Positions 36,618 to 46,529 are shown, counted from the first letter of the stretch. The stretch is 64,000 bases of DNA from Phycisphaerae bacterium (GCA_002862305.1 PKCS01000039.1:62001-126000), one strand, 5' to 3'. Numbers and translations: made by a program. Notes: generated by a model from the letters alone, not told the origin.

Positions 36618-38066
36618 TCAGCGCGGGCCCTCGGAGAAGGTGTCCTCGGACTCGAAACGCGCCTCGGGTCGTTCCTCGACCTGCACCGTCGATCCCCCGA
36701 GGGTCCCCGGCAGCCAGATCACGGAAGGGGACTGCTTGTCGACGATGAACCGCATGGCCAGGAACAGGCGGGTCCCGATCGTCGCGATCCAGCTGAAGAC
36801 GTAACCGAGCAGCAGGGCGATCAGCAGCTGCTCCCAGAAGCTCACCAGCGCGCCCGCCGCGGTGGCGGTTCCCGAGGTGGTGCTGGGCAGGTTGTCGAAG
36901 GTGAAGTCCAGGGCCGTGAAGGTCCCCGCACTGCGCATCGCCCCGCCGGAGACGATCCCGCCCCAGCTGGTCGCGGCCACGTCGAGGGCCAGCACCACGA
37001 TCACGTCGACCAGGGCCAGTCCGATCGCGAAGCACGCGAGCCCCGCGCCCAGCAGCAGCAGGAAGTGACCGGGTCGGGCCATCACCGAGCCCCAGCTGGA
37101 CTGGATCGACTCACCGGCATCGCAGCGTTCGACGCCCACCGACCCGACCAGCATCGGCATCATCGCCCCGTACCCGACCAGCAGCACCGCGCTCACCAGG
37201 CTCAGCGCGATGGAGAGGCCGTAGATGATCCCGCCCAGCACGTCGAGCACCGGGAGGTTGAACGGGATGCCCACGATCGCCAGCAGTCCGCTGAGGATCG
37301 CCACCACCGCGAGCGGAAGCAGCACCGACTGCAGCAGCTTCTGGATGTTGGACCACGCGAACTCGAGCCCGTCCCACGCGGTCGGCTTGAGCCTCAGTCC
37401 GGTCTCCAGCGCATCGAGCCTCGCGATCGCCCCCCCGAACAGGGCGAAGCAGAACCCGATGAGCAGGGCGAGGAGGATCGCGACGAACGGATCCCCCGAC
37501 CAGAGCAGGAGGGGGATCTGGTAGGCGAGTCGCGAGAGCGCCACCAGCGAGTCGCCGGGCCGCACCTCGATCACCCCCTCGACGAAGCGACCCAGTTCCA
37601 GCCCCGCTCCGCGCATGGTCGCCTCGAACGGCCCGCAGGGTTCGAGTTCCTCGAGCGCCCCGAGCTCGTCCAGGTACCGGGATTCCAGTTCCAGTCGTTC
37701 CTCGGGGTCCTCGAGTCCGCCCCGGCTCTCGAGGAAGTCCCGCCGCAGGGCCGTCCTGAGTTCGCCGATGGTGGGGGGGGCCGACGCCTCCTCGAATCCC
37801 AGTCTCCGGCCGGTGTCCTGCATCGCGGCCTGCAATCGCTGCTGGGCGTCCTCGGTGTGGGCGGCGTCGATGGTCCGCTGCCAGCTGCTGGTGCCCACGG
37901 CATCGAGCAGCGATCCTCCGATCGCGATGCACGCCACCGCCAGGACCCCGAGCAGCAGTCGGGGTGGCTGGAGCGCCGAGACCGCGGCTCCGGCCACCAG
38001 GACCAGCGCCTTGCTCAAGGCATGCTGGCCGGCCTGCTCGTGATTCGATTCTTCCGTGCTGGACAT
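36618..38066 (-). CDS. Multi-pass membrane protein, function unknown
   Basis: 482 residues with one helix near 38-57, a soluble charged region (about 60-190), then at least five hydrophobic segments: AILLALLIGFCFALFGG, VLLPLAVVAILSGLLAIVG, IIYGLSIALSLVSAVLLVGYG, HFLLLLGAGLACFAIGLALVDVIVVL and LLIALLLGYVFSWIATIG. I recognise no domain. GAGGGG lies 8 nt before the ATG. It stands alone, divergent from the next gene. Confidence 0.75.
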   Translation of the reverse strand: MSSTEESNHEQAGQHALSKALVLVAGAAVSALQPPRLLLGVLAVACIAIGGSLLDAVGTSSWQRTIDAAHTEDAQQRLQAAMQDTGRRLGFEEASAPPTIGELRTALRRDFLESRGGLEDPEERLELESRYLDELGALEELEPCGPFEATMRGAGLELGRFVEGVIEVRPGDSLVALSRLAYQIPLLLWSGDPFVAILLALLIGFCFALFGGAIARLDALETGLRLKPTAWDGLEFAWSNIQKLLQSVLLPLAVVAILSGLLAIVGIPFNLPVLDVLGGIIYGLSIALSLVSAVLLVGYGAMMPMLVGSVGVERCDAGESIQSSWGSVMARPGHFLLLLGAGLACFAIGLALVDVIVVLALDVAATSWGGIVSGGAMRSAGTFTALDFTFDNLPSTTSGTATAAGALVSFWEQLLIALLLGYVFSWIATIGTRLFLAMRFIVDKQSPSVIWLPGTLGGSTVQVEERPEARFESEDTFSEGPR

Positions 38067-38183
38067 GGTCGGGCCCCTCGTGGGTGGATGCACGCATGGT
38101 ACAGACTCGGGGTGCCCGGACTCCAGAGAAAGCACCCGAACCACCCCTTGACCCCCGGCTGGCGGCTCGTCAGGCTCTTTCCG

Positions 38184-38825
38184 ATGCACGCCCACGTCCC
38201 CGATCGAGCTGAAGCCCGGGATCGCCTCGCCCGGCAGGCCGCTCGCGAGCTTGCCTCCACCCCCGGACTCGACCAGGCCTCCGCGATCGCCAGGGCGCGC
38301 CGGCACCCGGCACTCGCCGACGCGCCGTCGCCTACCCGGTCGCAGGTGTCCCGGCACCTCGAGGCCCTGCAGCTCCAGGCCCTCGGGGAGGCGGGGTTCA
38401 GGCGAGCGCGCTCATCGGAGCTGCGGGGGATCGTCGAGGTCCTGGACCTGGTCGAGCTGCTGCTGTCGCCGGACCGGATCCAGCTCGCGGGTCGCATCGC
38501 CGGCCCGCATCCGCTCGGGGGCGTCGACGTCCACGCACGGCTGGTGGGGGGGCGCCCGGTCGAGTCCTGCGCGAGCGAGCTCGAGGACGCGGGGCTCGAG
38601 GAGCTCCGATTCACCACGGCCCGGACCCGGCACGGTTTCCTGCCGAAGGCCAGCTTCACCGGCGATGGTCGCCGGTACCACCTGGTCTCCTGCCCGGGGG
38701 CCCTCGTCCTGGACCCGCCCACGGATCTCTTCACCGGCGAGCCGATCCGGGTCCTCGAGCTGTCGGAGCTTCGCCGGTCGGCCGGCGTCGACGACGACCC
38801 GGAGGTCAGCCCAGGCCGCCCTTGA
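38184..38825 (+). CDS. Hypothetical protein, Arg/Ala-rich N-terminus
   Basis: 213 residues. The N-terminal third is helical and Arg/Ala-rich (ARDRLARQAARELAS), the rest alternates strands and helices (VEVLDLVELLLSPDRIQLAG, GDGRRYHLVSCPGALVLDPP). No family is recognised. Its 3' end overlaps the end of the S1 gene by 20 bp (38806-38825) on the opposite strand. Codon use is typical of the region, which supports it being real. Confidence 0.65.
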   Translation: MHAHVPDRAEARDRLARQAARELASTPGLDQASAIARARRHPALADAPSPTRSQVSRHLEALQLQALGEAGFRRARSSELRGIVEVLDLVELLLSPDRIQLAGRIAGPHPLGGVDVHARLVGGRPVESCASELEDAGLEELRFTTARTRHGFLPKASFTGDGRRYHLVSCPGALVLDPPTDLFTGEPIRVLELSELRRSAGVDDDPEVSPGRP

Positions 38826-40251
38826 GGCCGCTCGAGGAGAAGCGGGCCTTGAGCTTCCGCATCGCCGGATCCTCCTCGCGGGCCTGCTGCGGTTCGCGCG
38901 CGTCCCGACGCCCGCGCTTCCCACCGCCGTCGGCGTCCGCGCGCCTGGGAGGCTCGGTGAGGGCCTTGATCGAGAGGCTCAGGCGGTTGCGCTGGCCGTC
39001 CACGCTGAGCACCTTGACCCGGATGACCTCGTTCTTCTTGAGGACCTGCTGGACGTTCTGGACCCGTTCGTGGGCGAGCTGGGAGATGTGGACCAGCCCT
39101 TCGACGCCCGGGGCGACCTCCACGAAGGCGCCGAAGTCGGTGAGCTTCTTCACGGTGCCGGTGAGCTCCGCGCCCTCCTCGATCTTCTCCATCTCCGCGA
39201 CCGCGGGGTTGGTCACGACCTGCTTGCGCCCGAGCCCGATCTTGGTCTCCTTGCCGCTGTCGTCGATCTTGAGGACCTGGACCTCGACCTCGTCCCCGAC
39301 CTTGAGCACTTCCGAGGGATCCTTGATCCGTTCGTGGGCGATGTCCGAGACGTGGATGAGCCCGTCGATCCCCCCGAGATCCGCGAACGCCCCGTAGGGC
39401 TGGATGGAGGTCACGGTGGCCTTGCGGACCTGGCCCTCGGCCAGTTCCGCGAGCAGGTGCTTCCGCTGTTCCGCCCGTTCCGAGGCGACCACCGCCTTGC
39501 GACTCAGCACCAGGCGGTTCTTGTTCTTCTTGAGCTCGATCACCTTGCAGTTCATCTTCTCGCCGATGAACACCGAGATGTCCGGGACGTGCCGGGTGTC
39601 GACCTGGCCGGAGGGCATGAACCCCCGGTGGTTGTTGACCTCCATCTCGAGCCCGCCTCGATTCACCCCCACGCAGCGGGCCTCGATGATCTGCCCCTGC
39701 TCCAGCGTGCCCCAGTCCGCCTTGTGCACCGCACCCGGCAGGGAGACGATCAGGAGACCCTCGAAGGGATCGAAGCGATCCACCACGAACTCGTGGGTGC
39801 TTCCGACCTCGGGGGGGGCTCCCTTGAGTTCCTCGAACTGGGCCGCGGGGCAGAGCCCCTGCGACTTCGGTCCGAACTCGATCATCGCGTTCTTGTCGTG
39901 GATCGCCACGATGGTCCCGCTCCTCGTCCGACGTCCGTCACTGGACATCTGCACGGTCTGCGCCGGCTGCAGCTGGTCGTCCATCAGCTCGTCGATGCTG
40001 GCGTCCCCGAGGGCCGCGGCGATCTCCGCCTCCAGGTCGTCCTCGAGCCGCGTCGCCCCGCCGTCATTCGGCACGGGGGCCGGCGCGGGGGCCGGCGCGG
40101 GGGCGGGCTCCGCCCCGGGAGGCGAGGCGACCGCTTCGCCCGGCGTGGCGGGAGTGGGGGGAGGGAATTCCACGACCTCATCCTCCGGGGGCTTCCCGGC
40201 CGGGTCCTGGTGCTCGTTCGTGGATGGGGTCTCTGGTGAGTGGTCGGTCAT
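38806..40251 (-). CDS. rpsA: Ribosomal protein S1-like, four S1 domains
   Basis: 481 residues: a long Pro/Ala/Glu linker (1-105), then four S1 OB-fold domains at about 108-175, 190-255, 270-345 and 358-430, the last two with the typical GAFADLG / GAFVEVAPGVEGLVHISQLA. A basic tail closes it. S1 binds mRNA leaders on the 30S subunit. E. coli S1 has six domains; planctomycete S1 forms are shorter, so the call is S1 or a close S1-domain homologue. The Pro-Ala run near the N-terminus is low complexity. Confidence 0.85.
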   Translation of the reverse strand: MTDHSPETPSTNEHQDPAGKPPEDEVVEFPPPTPATPGEAVASPPGAEPAPAPAPAPAPVPNDGGATRLEDDLEAEIAAALGDASIDELMDDQLQPAQTVQMSSDGRRTRSGTIVAIHDKNAMIEFGPKSQGLCPAAQFEELKGAPPEVGSTHEFVVDRFDPFEGLLIVSLPGAVHKADWGTLEQGQIIEARCVGVNRGGLEMEVNNHRGFMPSGQVDTRHVPDISVFIGEKMNCKVIELKKNKNRLVLSRKAVVASERAEQRKHLLAELAEGQVRKATVTSIQPYGAFADLGGIDGLIHVSDIAHERIKDPSEVLKVGDEVEVQVLKIDDSGKETKIGLGRKQVVTNPAVAEMEKIEEGAELTGTVKKLTDFGAFVEVAPGVEGLVHISQLAHERVQNVQQVLKKNEVIRVKVLSVDGQRNRLSLSIKALTEPPRRADADGGGKRGRRDAREPQQAREEDPAMRKLKARFSSSGLKGGLG

Positions 40252-40501
40252 TGCTGCTCGCGCTTCTCGCGGGGATTCTCTCTTATCCGTCCGGAAGTCG
40301 CTCCCCGGCCGCCTGACAGTCTAACAGGAGGAAATCGGGAACCTCCAAGGATTCTGTCGCGGATTCCTCCCTGATCAAGCCGGAGGTCCGCTTTACGGCG
40401 GAAACACCCGCCCCCATCGATTGATATATGATCCGTAATCCGAGCTGTGCCTTGAGTAAGGCGCCTCACCCACAATTCCGCAGCTACCGAGATTATCACG
40501 T
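40252..40501. other. Divergent control region of rpsA and pilM
   Basis: 250 bp between divergent genes, less GC-rich than its surroundings. TATGAT at 40427-40432 could be a -10 element for the pil unit, but no good -35 lies 16-18 nt upstream. No hairpin terminator is seen. Confidence 0.35.
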
Positions 40502-42637
40502 ATGGCAAACGCAAAGAGTGCTTGGGGAGTGGAGATTGGTTCATTCGGCATCAAGGCCGTGCGCCTCGAGCGCAAGGGCTCCGGTGTCAAGGTGACGGAC
40601 TTCGCGGTGATCCCCCACAGCTCGGTGCTCTCGGCCCCCGACGTCGACGCCGACGAAGTGGTGCGCATCAGTCTCGGGCAGTTCGTGAGCCAGAAGATCG
40701 TGGACAAGCAGCGGGTCGCGATCTCCATCCCCGGCAACGTCGCCTTCAGCGCCTTCACCCGGCTGCCTCCCCACGAGGCGAAGCAGACCCCCAACCTCGT
40801 CCGGTTCGAGGCGGAGCAGCAGATCCCCTTCCCGATCAACGAGGTGGAGTGGGACTACAAGACCTTCCAGAGCGAGGACTCGCCCGAGGTCGAGGTGGGC
40901 ATCTTCGCCCTGCAGCGCAGCGTGCTCGATGATCGCCTCGGGCTCTATTCCGAACTCGGGATCGAACCCGACCTGGTGACCGTGAGTCCCCTCGCGCTCT
41001 TCAACGCGATCAGCTACGACCTCGACCTGCAGGGCAGCTCGAAGCCGGTGGTCATCCTCGACATCGCCACCCGCCACAGCGACCTGATCGTCGCCGAGGG
41101 TGGTCGATGCTGGTTCCGCAGGCTCCCGGTCGGCGGGCACAACTTCACCATGGCGATCTCCGAGGCCTTCAAGATCTCCTACGCCAAGGCCGAGGTGCTC
41201 AAGCAGGAGGGCGCGACCGGGAAGTACGCCAAGCAGGTCATGCAGGCGATGCGGCCGGTCTTCACCGAACTGCTCGACAGCGTCCAGCGCTCGCTCGAGT
41301 ACTACAAGACCGCCGCGAGCCTCGACACCGTGATCGGGGTCGGCTCGACCTTCCGGATCCCGGGGCTGCGCCGCTTCCTCGGCACCCAGCTCCAGAAGGA
41401 CGTCGTCCGGCTCGACGAGCCCCGGAAGATCCGGGTCGAGGGCCCCGAAGCGGCCTCCTTCGCCACCAACACCGTCAACCTCTGGACCGCCTACGGGCTC
41501 GCGCTGCAGGAGGTCGGGGGCGGCGAGATCAACGTCAACCTCGCTCCCGCCGAGGTCCTCCGCCAGCAGATGTGGTCCGCCAAGAAGGGCTGGTTCGTCG
41601 CCGCGGCGGTGGTCGCCCTGCTCGCGGGCGGCGCGATGTTCCTGCGGCCGTTCCTGGACTCCACGGGGCTTCGCAACGGCAAGGAAGCGGCGCTGCAGGA
41701 GGTCCGCAACGTCGAGAGCAGCCAGCGGCGCTTCAAGTCCGAGCTCGACGAGATCATGTCCCTCGCCACCGGGGGGAACCTCGGGCAGTCGCTGACCCAG
41801 CTGGACGACTATCGCCGGGTGTGGCCGGGGATCGTCCGGGACGTGACCCGGGCGGTGGCCAACGGCACCGACCCCAGGTTCCTGGAGATGACCCCCGAGC
41901 AGATCGCGGGCACCGACGGCGCGACCCGGAAGCTGACCCTCCTCGAGGGGCTCTCGGGGGTCTACAGCGTGCAGGGCTCCGGGAACGGGGCCAAGCGATA
42001 CATCGACCTCGAGGTCGACCTCGCGTACAGCAACACCGCGACCGACTTCCTGAACACCACGGTGTGCGACTGGCTGCGGACCCGCGCCGGCCAGCCCTCG
42101 TCCGAATACCGCATCATCCCCGAATCGATCTCCTACAACCCGACCCGGATCGCCGCGGTCAAGGTGACCGAGAAGGGAATGGTCGCCGACGCCGGCTCCG
42201 GCCGTTCGTCGAGCCCCTCCCGGGACCGCGGACGCAGCGGATCCGCGGCGTCCCCGCCACCGGGTTCCGGCGGGTCCGGCGGCGGCTCCGGCGGCGGCTC
42301 CGGCGGCGTCTCCATCGGGGGATCCGGCGGGGGGGCGCGGACCGTCGGCAACAGCGGCGTCACCTTCGACGCGCCTTCCGGGCCCGCACTCTTCGGGGGC
42401 GGGAACGAGGGGCCGATCACCGCTGGCGACGACATCGACGACGACGGTGGGTCCCGCGGCGCACGGGGCGGCAGAGCCAGCACCATCAACAAGGAACTCG
42501 GGGAACTCGACAGCATCGCGCCCATCCCGACGAAACCGCTGCTCTACGAGCTGGGTTCGACCTACTACAAGGGGGTGGTGACCTTCCGAGTCGAGTTGCT
42601 CGCACCCGATGCTGACCAAGCGGGAGGCAGGAGCTGA
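40502..42637 (+). CDS. pilM: PilM-PilN fusion, type IV pilus assembly
   Basis: 711 residues. The first 350 residues are the actin-like PilM ATPase fold (WGVEIGSFGIKAVRL, EVEWDYKTF, ILDIATRHSDLIV, VIGVGSTFRIPGL). A helix at about 361-385 (WFVAAAVVALLAGGAMFL) and a coiled coil then begin a PilN-like part, normally a separate protein. A Gly/Ser-rich linker (about 577-616) precedes a C-terminal domain of about 60 residues. PilM, PilN, PilO and PilP form the inner-membrane alignment complex of type IV pili or type II secretion. The next gene follows after two bases. Confidence 0.85.
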   Translation: MANAKSAWGVEIGSFGIKAVRLERKGSGVKVTDFAVIPHSSVLSAPDVDADEVVRISLGQFVSQKIVDKQRVAISIPGNVAFSAFTRLPPHEAKQTPNLVRFEAEQQIPFPINEVEWDYKTFQSEDSPEVEVGIFALQRSVLDDRLGLYSELGIEPDLVTVSPLALFNAISYDLDLQGSSKPVVILDIATRHSDLIVAEGGRCWFRRLPVGGHNFTMAISEAFKISYAKAEVLKQEGATGKYAKQVMQAMRPVFTELLDSVQRSLEYYKTAASLDTVIGVGSTFRIPGLRRFLGTQLQKDVVRLDEPRKIRVEGPEAASFATNTVNLWTAYGLALQEVGGGEINVNLAPAEVLRQQMWSAKKGWFVAAAVVALLAGGAMFLRPFLDSTGLRNGKEAALQEVRNVESSQRRFKSELDEIMSLATGGNLGQSLTQLDDYRRVWPGIVRDVTRAVANGTDPRFLEMTPEQIAGTDGATRKLTLLEGLSGVYSVQGSGNGAKRYIDLEVDLAYSNTATDFLNTTVCDWLRTRAGQPSSEYRIIPESISYNPTRIAAVKVTEKGMVADAGSGRSSSPSRDRGRSGSAASPPPGSGGSGGGSGGGSGGVSIGGSGGGARTVGNSGVTFDAPSGPALFGGGNEGPITAGDDIDDDGGSRGARGGRASTINKELGELDSIAPIPTKPLLYELGSTYYKGVVTFRVELLAPDADQAGGRS

Positions 42638-42639
42638 AC

Positions 42640-44061
42640 ATGGACCTCAACGTCGAACAGATCAAGCCCGTCGTCAAGTGGATCAAGGGGCACCTGCTGA
42701 TCGCCCTGATGTCGATCCTGATCGTCGCCTTCCTGGCGTGCGGCTGGTACTTCTCGACCGGCATGGCCGCCGAGCTGAAGGACGAGATCGCGGACCGCAA
42801 GAAGAACTTCCAGAAGATCGAGCAGGCCGGCAAGAGCCGGGTCTCCCTGCCGATGACCGATGGACAGTTCGAGGCGACCGGGGTGCTGAACAAGCAGCTG
42901 CTGGACAGCATGCGGTCGCTGACCGAGACGATGAAGGTCGACCTCGACTCGGCCCGGGAGCAGAGCCTGCGCCACAACGGGGATCCCTTCCCCGACCAGT
43001 CGCCGCACCCCGCCTACGCCGATCGCCAGTCGGGGGCCGCCCCGGGCTCCAAGCGACTCCTCGTCGACGAGTCCATGTTCCCGAACCCCGCCCCGAACGA
43101 GCTCGAGGACCTGCCCAACAAGGTGCACACCGCGCTCATGAAGGCCTACGCGGGAATGCTCGAGGATGCCCGGGCGGGGAGTCCGCCCGCACCGTCCGAA
43201 CTCTCCGACGTGCTGCTTCGGGAGCAGTCGCGCTTCGTCCAGCTCGACAAGCGCAAGGCCTCGAGGGGGGACCTGACCGAGGAGGAGGTCGCCGAACTCA
43301 CCTCCAAGCTCTCCCAGACCCGCCTGCAGATCTACAACCAGGCGGCCTCCGACCTGAGCTTCTACGCCGACGCCTCGGCCTTCCTGCTCCCCGACAGTCC
43401 CTTCGCCACCAAGACCCAGCACTCGCTGGCCCAGCTCTACGACTGGCACTGGGACTGGTGGATCGCCGAGGACATCATCGCCGCGATCGTCAACGCGAAC
43501 AGCGACCCCGAATCCGGCAAGCCGCTCCCGGTGGTTCAAGCTCCCGTGAAGCGGCTGCTCGAGGTCACCACCCTCGACTCGGCCCTCGCCTCCATCACCC
43601 GAAACACCTCGGCCGGCAACCAGGGCGGGCGTTCGGCCGGTCGGGGACGGGGCAATCGTTCCCAGGACGCGCCGGCCGCCGGAGGACCGCTCCCGGAGCC
43701 GGACGTCGGGATGGAGGGGGCGATCAAGACCGACTTCTCCCGATCCATCACCGGTCGCTCCAACAGCGACCTCTTCGACGTGCGGGCGGTCGAGGTCGTG
43801 CTCGTCGTCGAGACCGCCGCGCTCCCGCGGCTGGTCAACGCCCTCGCGCAGGAGAACTTCATCACCATCACCAACCTCTCGCTCCAGCCCGCCGACCCGT
43901 TCGCCGCGGCCGCCCGCGGCTTCATCTACGGCTCGAGCCCGGTGTCCCTGGTCAAGCTCGAGCTCGAGACGGTCTGGTTCCGGAAGTGGACCGCCGCCTG
44001 GATGCCGATGCAGGTCCGCGACGCACTCGGCATCAAGTCCTCGGCCCGCGGCTCCGGCTGA
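42640..44061 (+). CDS. PilO-like inner-membrane pilus assembly protein
   Basis: 473 residues: a cytoplasmic start, a single helix (LLIALMSILIVAFLACGWYF, about 19-38), then a coiled coil (about 42-65) and a large periplasmic part. Near the end, FDVRAVEVVLVVETAALPRLVNALAQENF resembles the ferredoxin-like fold of PilO. It is longer than usual PilO (about 200 residues) because of an insertion of about 300 residues with a Gly/Arg-rich stretch. It follows pilM in the same transcript. Confidence 0.65.
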   Translation: MDLNVEQIKPVVKWIKGHLLIALMSILIVAFLACGWYFSTGMAAELKDEIADRKKNFQKIEQAGKSRVSLPMTDGQFEATGVLNKQLLDSMRSLTETMKVDLDSAREQSLRHNGDPFPDQSPHPAYADRQSGAAPGSKRLLVDESMFPNPAPNELEDLPNKVHTALMKAYAGMLEDARAGSPPAPSELSDVLLREQSRFVQLDKRKASRGDLTEEEVAELTSKLSQTRLQIYNQAASDLSFYADASAFLLPDSPFATKTQHSLAQLYDWHWDWWIAEDIIAAIVNANSDPESGKPLPVVQAPVKRLLEVTTLDSALASITRNTSAGNQGGRSAGRGRGNRSQDAPAAGGPLPEPDVGMEGAIKTDFSRSITGRSNSDLFDVRAVEVVLVVETAALPRLVNALAQENFITITNLSLQPADPFAAAARGFIYGSSPVSLVKLELETVWFRKWTAAWMPMQVRDALGIKSSARGSG

Positions 44062-44112
44062 TTCCGCTCGCCACCACCCGACGCACCCCTCCACCAACAG
44101 GATTCACTGCAC

Positions 44113-46128
44113 ATGCGAAGCAAGACAACCCCGATCTGGGAACAGCATCTCGAGAAGGGCATCCTCGCCCTGCTGGTCGTGGTGCTCCTGGTCATCCTCT
44201 TCATCGGACTCACCGGTTCACCCAACCAGGTCGAGGTGCGCGTCCGCGGCCAGGCGCGCACCCTCTCCCCCGGCGAGCTCAACGAGCTGATCCTGAGCGA
44301 AGCGAACTCGATCCGCATGAGGCAGACCCCGGACGCCTCCCCCATGGAGGAACCCCCGGCGGTCCAGGAACTCCGGATGCTCTCGCCCGACGTGACCGCG
44401 GTCATCGAGGGAGAGGTCCTTCCAGATGATGCCTTCTCGCGGACCGCGCCGATGATGGCGAGCGGCCTGGTGTCCACCGGCTCCGCCGAGGACCTCCTGT
44501 ACCACCTTCCCGCCCTCCCCCCGATCCGGGTGGTGGGCGTGGAGCAGTTCCTCGACGAGTTCACCGCGGGTGCGGCCGACGAGAACCCGGGACTCCTCCA
44601 GCTGAGCGAAGACGGTTCCCGCGAGATCGACTGGGTCACGCCGGTCATCGAGATCGACATGGCCGCCACCCGGAACGAGTTCAACGGCGGGACCGAGCGC
44701 GAGCCCGCGCCCCCGGCGTTCTGGCGGGACGGCACCTACTCGATCGTCGACGTGCAGTTCGAGCGGCAGATGATGGGTCCCGACGGGACCTGGTCCGCCG
44801 ACTCGCAGCTGGTCCCGGTGTTCCTGGACACCCTGAACTTCCGGGACAACCTGAGCAGCTACGCCGAGGCCATGAAGGTGTCGCTCGAGTCCGGGAAGCC
44901 GCTGGACGGCGCGCAGGAGCAGTTCCGCAACGACGTCATTCCACCTCTTGGCCAGCCGATCCTCCAGACCGAGCTGCTCCAGCCCACCTTCGTGCAGACC
45001 CGGTTCGGGGCCGCGGATGAGTTCCTCCGGAATCCCGAGGGCCTCTCCGCCCGGGGGGGCAAGTCCCTCGAGGTCCTGGACCTCGAAATGCGAATCAACC
45101 GCGAGCAGCGTCGTGCCGCCCGGGTCGAGAGTGAACTGGTCGCGCTCGGCGGCCCCCTCGAGGAACCCCAGGACACCTCCGCGGGTGATGGTCGCGACGG
45201 CGGCCGGGGCGGTGGCGGCCGCGGCGGCCGGGGTGGCCGGGGTGGCGGCGGCGGCGGCGGCGGCAGCGGTAGTGGCGGCGGCTTCGGCGGCGGATTCGGC
45301 GGAGGCCTCAGTGGAGGTGGCGGTCGCTCGATCGGTGGCGGCACCACGATGGAAGCCGACGAGCTGGAGCGCAACAATGCGCTCCGCATCAGCAAGACCC
45401 GACTGCTCAAGCGCGTCCAGGCCAAGATCGACGAGCTCCTCGAGAAGCTTCGCGGGCTGGATCCCGAGAACACCCTGCTGACGGCCGACGACGAATTCGG
45501 CGGGACGGCCGGCGGCCTGGTCAACCTCAACGAGGACGACTTCGTCCTCGCCTGGACCCACGACCCCTCCGTGGATCCCGGGGCGACCTATCGCTACCGG
45601 GCGATCGTGAGCTTCTACAACCCCTTCTTCACTCGTGGATTCCAGCTGGATCCGTCGCAGGAGCACCTGAGCAAGCTGCCCACCCTCGAGACCTCGACCA
45701 GTTCCTGGAGTTCGCCGATCAAGGTCGACAGTGGCACCGAGTTCTTCCTGACCGAGGCCACCCCGCCTTCCGGCACCCAGCTGGGCAGCGCGACCATCGA
45801 GGTCTTCAGCAAGCAGGGGGGACGATACTGGAGCCGGAGCTACACCGTGGGTCCCGGGGACCGGATCGGCGGCATCCAGTCGATCAAGAGCTCGGATGAC
45901 CCCATCGACTTCGGAACCGACTGGTACGTCCTCGACATCCTTTCCGACGGCAGCAGCCAGGAGTCCGGGGGAGGGGTCCAGGTGGTCCTTCAGCGGATCG
46001 GGGGCGACGAGCAGCTGATGATCCGGAGCCCTGCCCTCGAGGCCGCCAATCCCGTCTTCAAGGCGATGGAGCTGAAGGTCCAGAACGCCGACGCCCGGGA
46101 ACAGGTGGCCGCTTCCGAGACACCCTGA
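44113..46128 (+). CDS. Membrane-anchored glycine-rich protein of the pilus unit
   Basis: 671 residues: a short start, one helix (ILALLVVVLLVILFIGL, about 17-33), a large extracytoplasmic region, a Gly-only stretch (about 361-411) and a coiled coil (about 415-450). I do not recognise a family. By position, third after PilM-N and PilO, it may do the job of PilP, which links to the outer-membrane secretin. The Gly-rich part is low complexity, not a tandem repeat of fixed period. No secretin gene follows, since the rRNA operon starts next. Confidence 0.6.
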   Translation: MRSKTTPIWEQHLEKGILALLVVVLLVILFIGLTGSPNQVEVRVRGQARTLSPGELNELILSEANSIRMRQTPDASPMEEPPAVQELRMLSPDVTAVIEGEVLPDDAFSRTAPMMASGLVSTGSAEDLLYHLPALPPIRVVGVEQFLDEFTAGAADENPGLLQLSEDGSREIDWVTPVIEIDMAATRNEFNGGTEREPAPPAFWRDGTYSIVDVQFERQMMGPDGTWSADSQLVPVFLDTLNFRDNLSSYAEAMKVSLESGKPLDGAQEQFRNDVIPPLGQPILQTELLQPTFVQTRFGAADEFLRNPEGLSARGGKSLEVLDLEMRINREQRRAARVESELVALGGPLEEPQDTSAGDGRDGGRGGGGRGGRGGRGGGGGGGGSGSGGGFGGGFGGGLSGGGGRSIGGGTTMEADELERNNALRISKTRLLKRVQAKIDELLEKLRGLDPENTLLTADDEFGGTAGGLVNLNEDDFVLAWTHDPSVDPGATYRYRAIVSFYNPFFTRGFQLDPSQEHLSKLPTLETSTSSWSSPIKVDSGTEFFLTEATPPSGTQLGSATIEVFSKQGGRYWSRSYTVGPGDRIGGIQSIKSSDDPIDFGTDWYVLDILSDGSSQESGGGVQVVLQRIGGDEQLMIRSPALEAANPVFKAMELKVQNADAREQVAASETP

Positions 46129-46305
46129 CCGCCCGGGGCACGGACCCTGCATCGACGGCCCCCAACCCCCCCCGAATCGCCCCTGGAGGCCTTCCAGGTC
46201 ACCTCGAGGCGAGGCCGCCGCTCGGGATCGGGGGACCCGGGCCCCACACCCCCCCTGGGGGGCCGAAACTCGTGATTTTCGGGCCAAATGCCCGCCCCGG
46301 GCCGG
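46129..46305. other. Spacer between pilus unit and rRNA promoter
   Basis: Contains several GC-rich inverted repeats, including CCTGGAGGCCTTCCAGG near 46190 and a C-run/G-run hairpin near 46245-46265. These could end the pilus transcript, though no T-run follows. No gene is seen. Confidence 0.4.
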
Positions 46306-46333
46306 TTGACAGCCCCTAGGAACTCGATATCCT
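46306..46333 (+). promoter_or_regulatory. Candidate rRNA promoter
   Basis: A perfect -35 TTGACA (46306-46311) and TATCCT (46328-46333, four of six to TATAAT) are separated by 16 nt. It lies about 340 nt before the 23S gene and has no 16S gene between. Confidence 0.65.
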
Positions 46334-46390
46334 GTCCGATCTGACCCACAGTTCGTTCCGTGGTTCAGGGGCCCCCCAACGGGGCTTCGA

Positions 46391-46402
46391 TTCTTTGACA
46401 AG
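46391..46402 (+). promoter_or_regulatory. boxA-like antitermination element 1
   Basis: TTCTTTGACAAG resembles the E. coli rrn boxA TGCTCTTTAACAA. It is transcribed in the leader. Confidence 0.5.
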
Positions 46403-46516
46403 TCACGTTGTAATGTCGCGATCGAGTCTGGTCGTGCGAACACCCCGTTGTTCGGGTGGTCGCGTGGTCGGGCACGATCTGCAATGCAAATGACAAAGAG
46501 AAATCATCGAGAAGCA

Positions 46517-46529
46517 TTATTTTGACAAG
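46517..46529 (+). promoter_or_regulatory. boxA-like antitermination element 2
   Basis: TTATTTTGACAAG repeats the TTTGACAAG core of the first element 126 nt downstream. Confidence 0.45.

Noticed and set aside
45194-45345. GGC-rich repeats as a CRISPR or tandem-repeat array
   Set aside because: It is a low-complexity glycine-coding run in frame, without fixed unit or spacers. No CRISPR was seen anywhere.
46395-46527. Two further TTGACA hexamers as extra rRNA promoters
   Set aside because: Neither has a -10 element at 16-18 nt. The shared TTTGACAAG fits boxA better.
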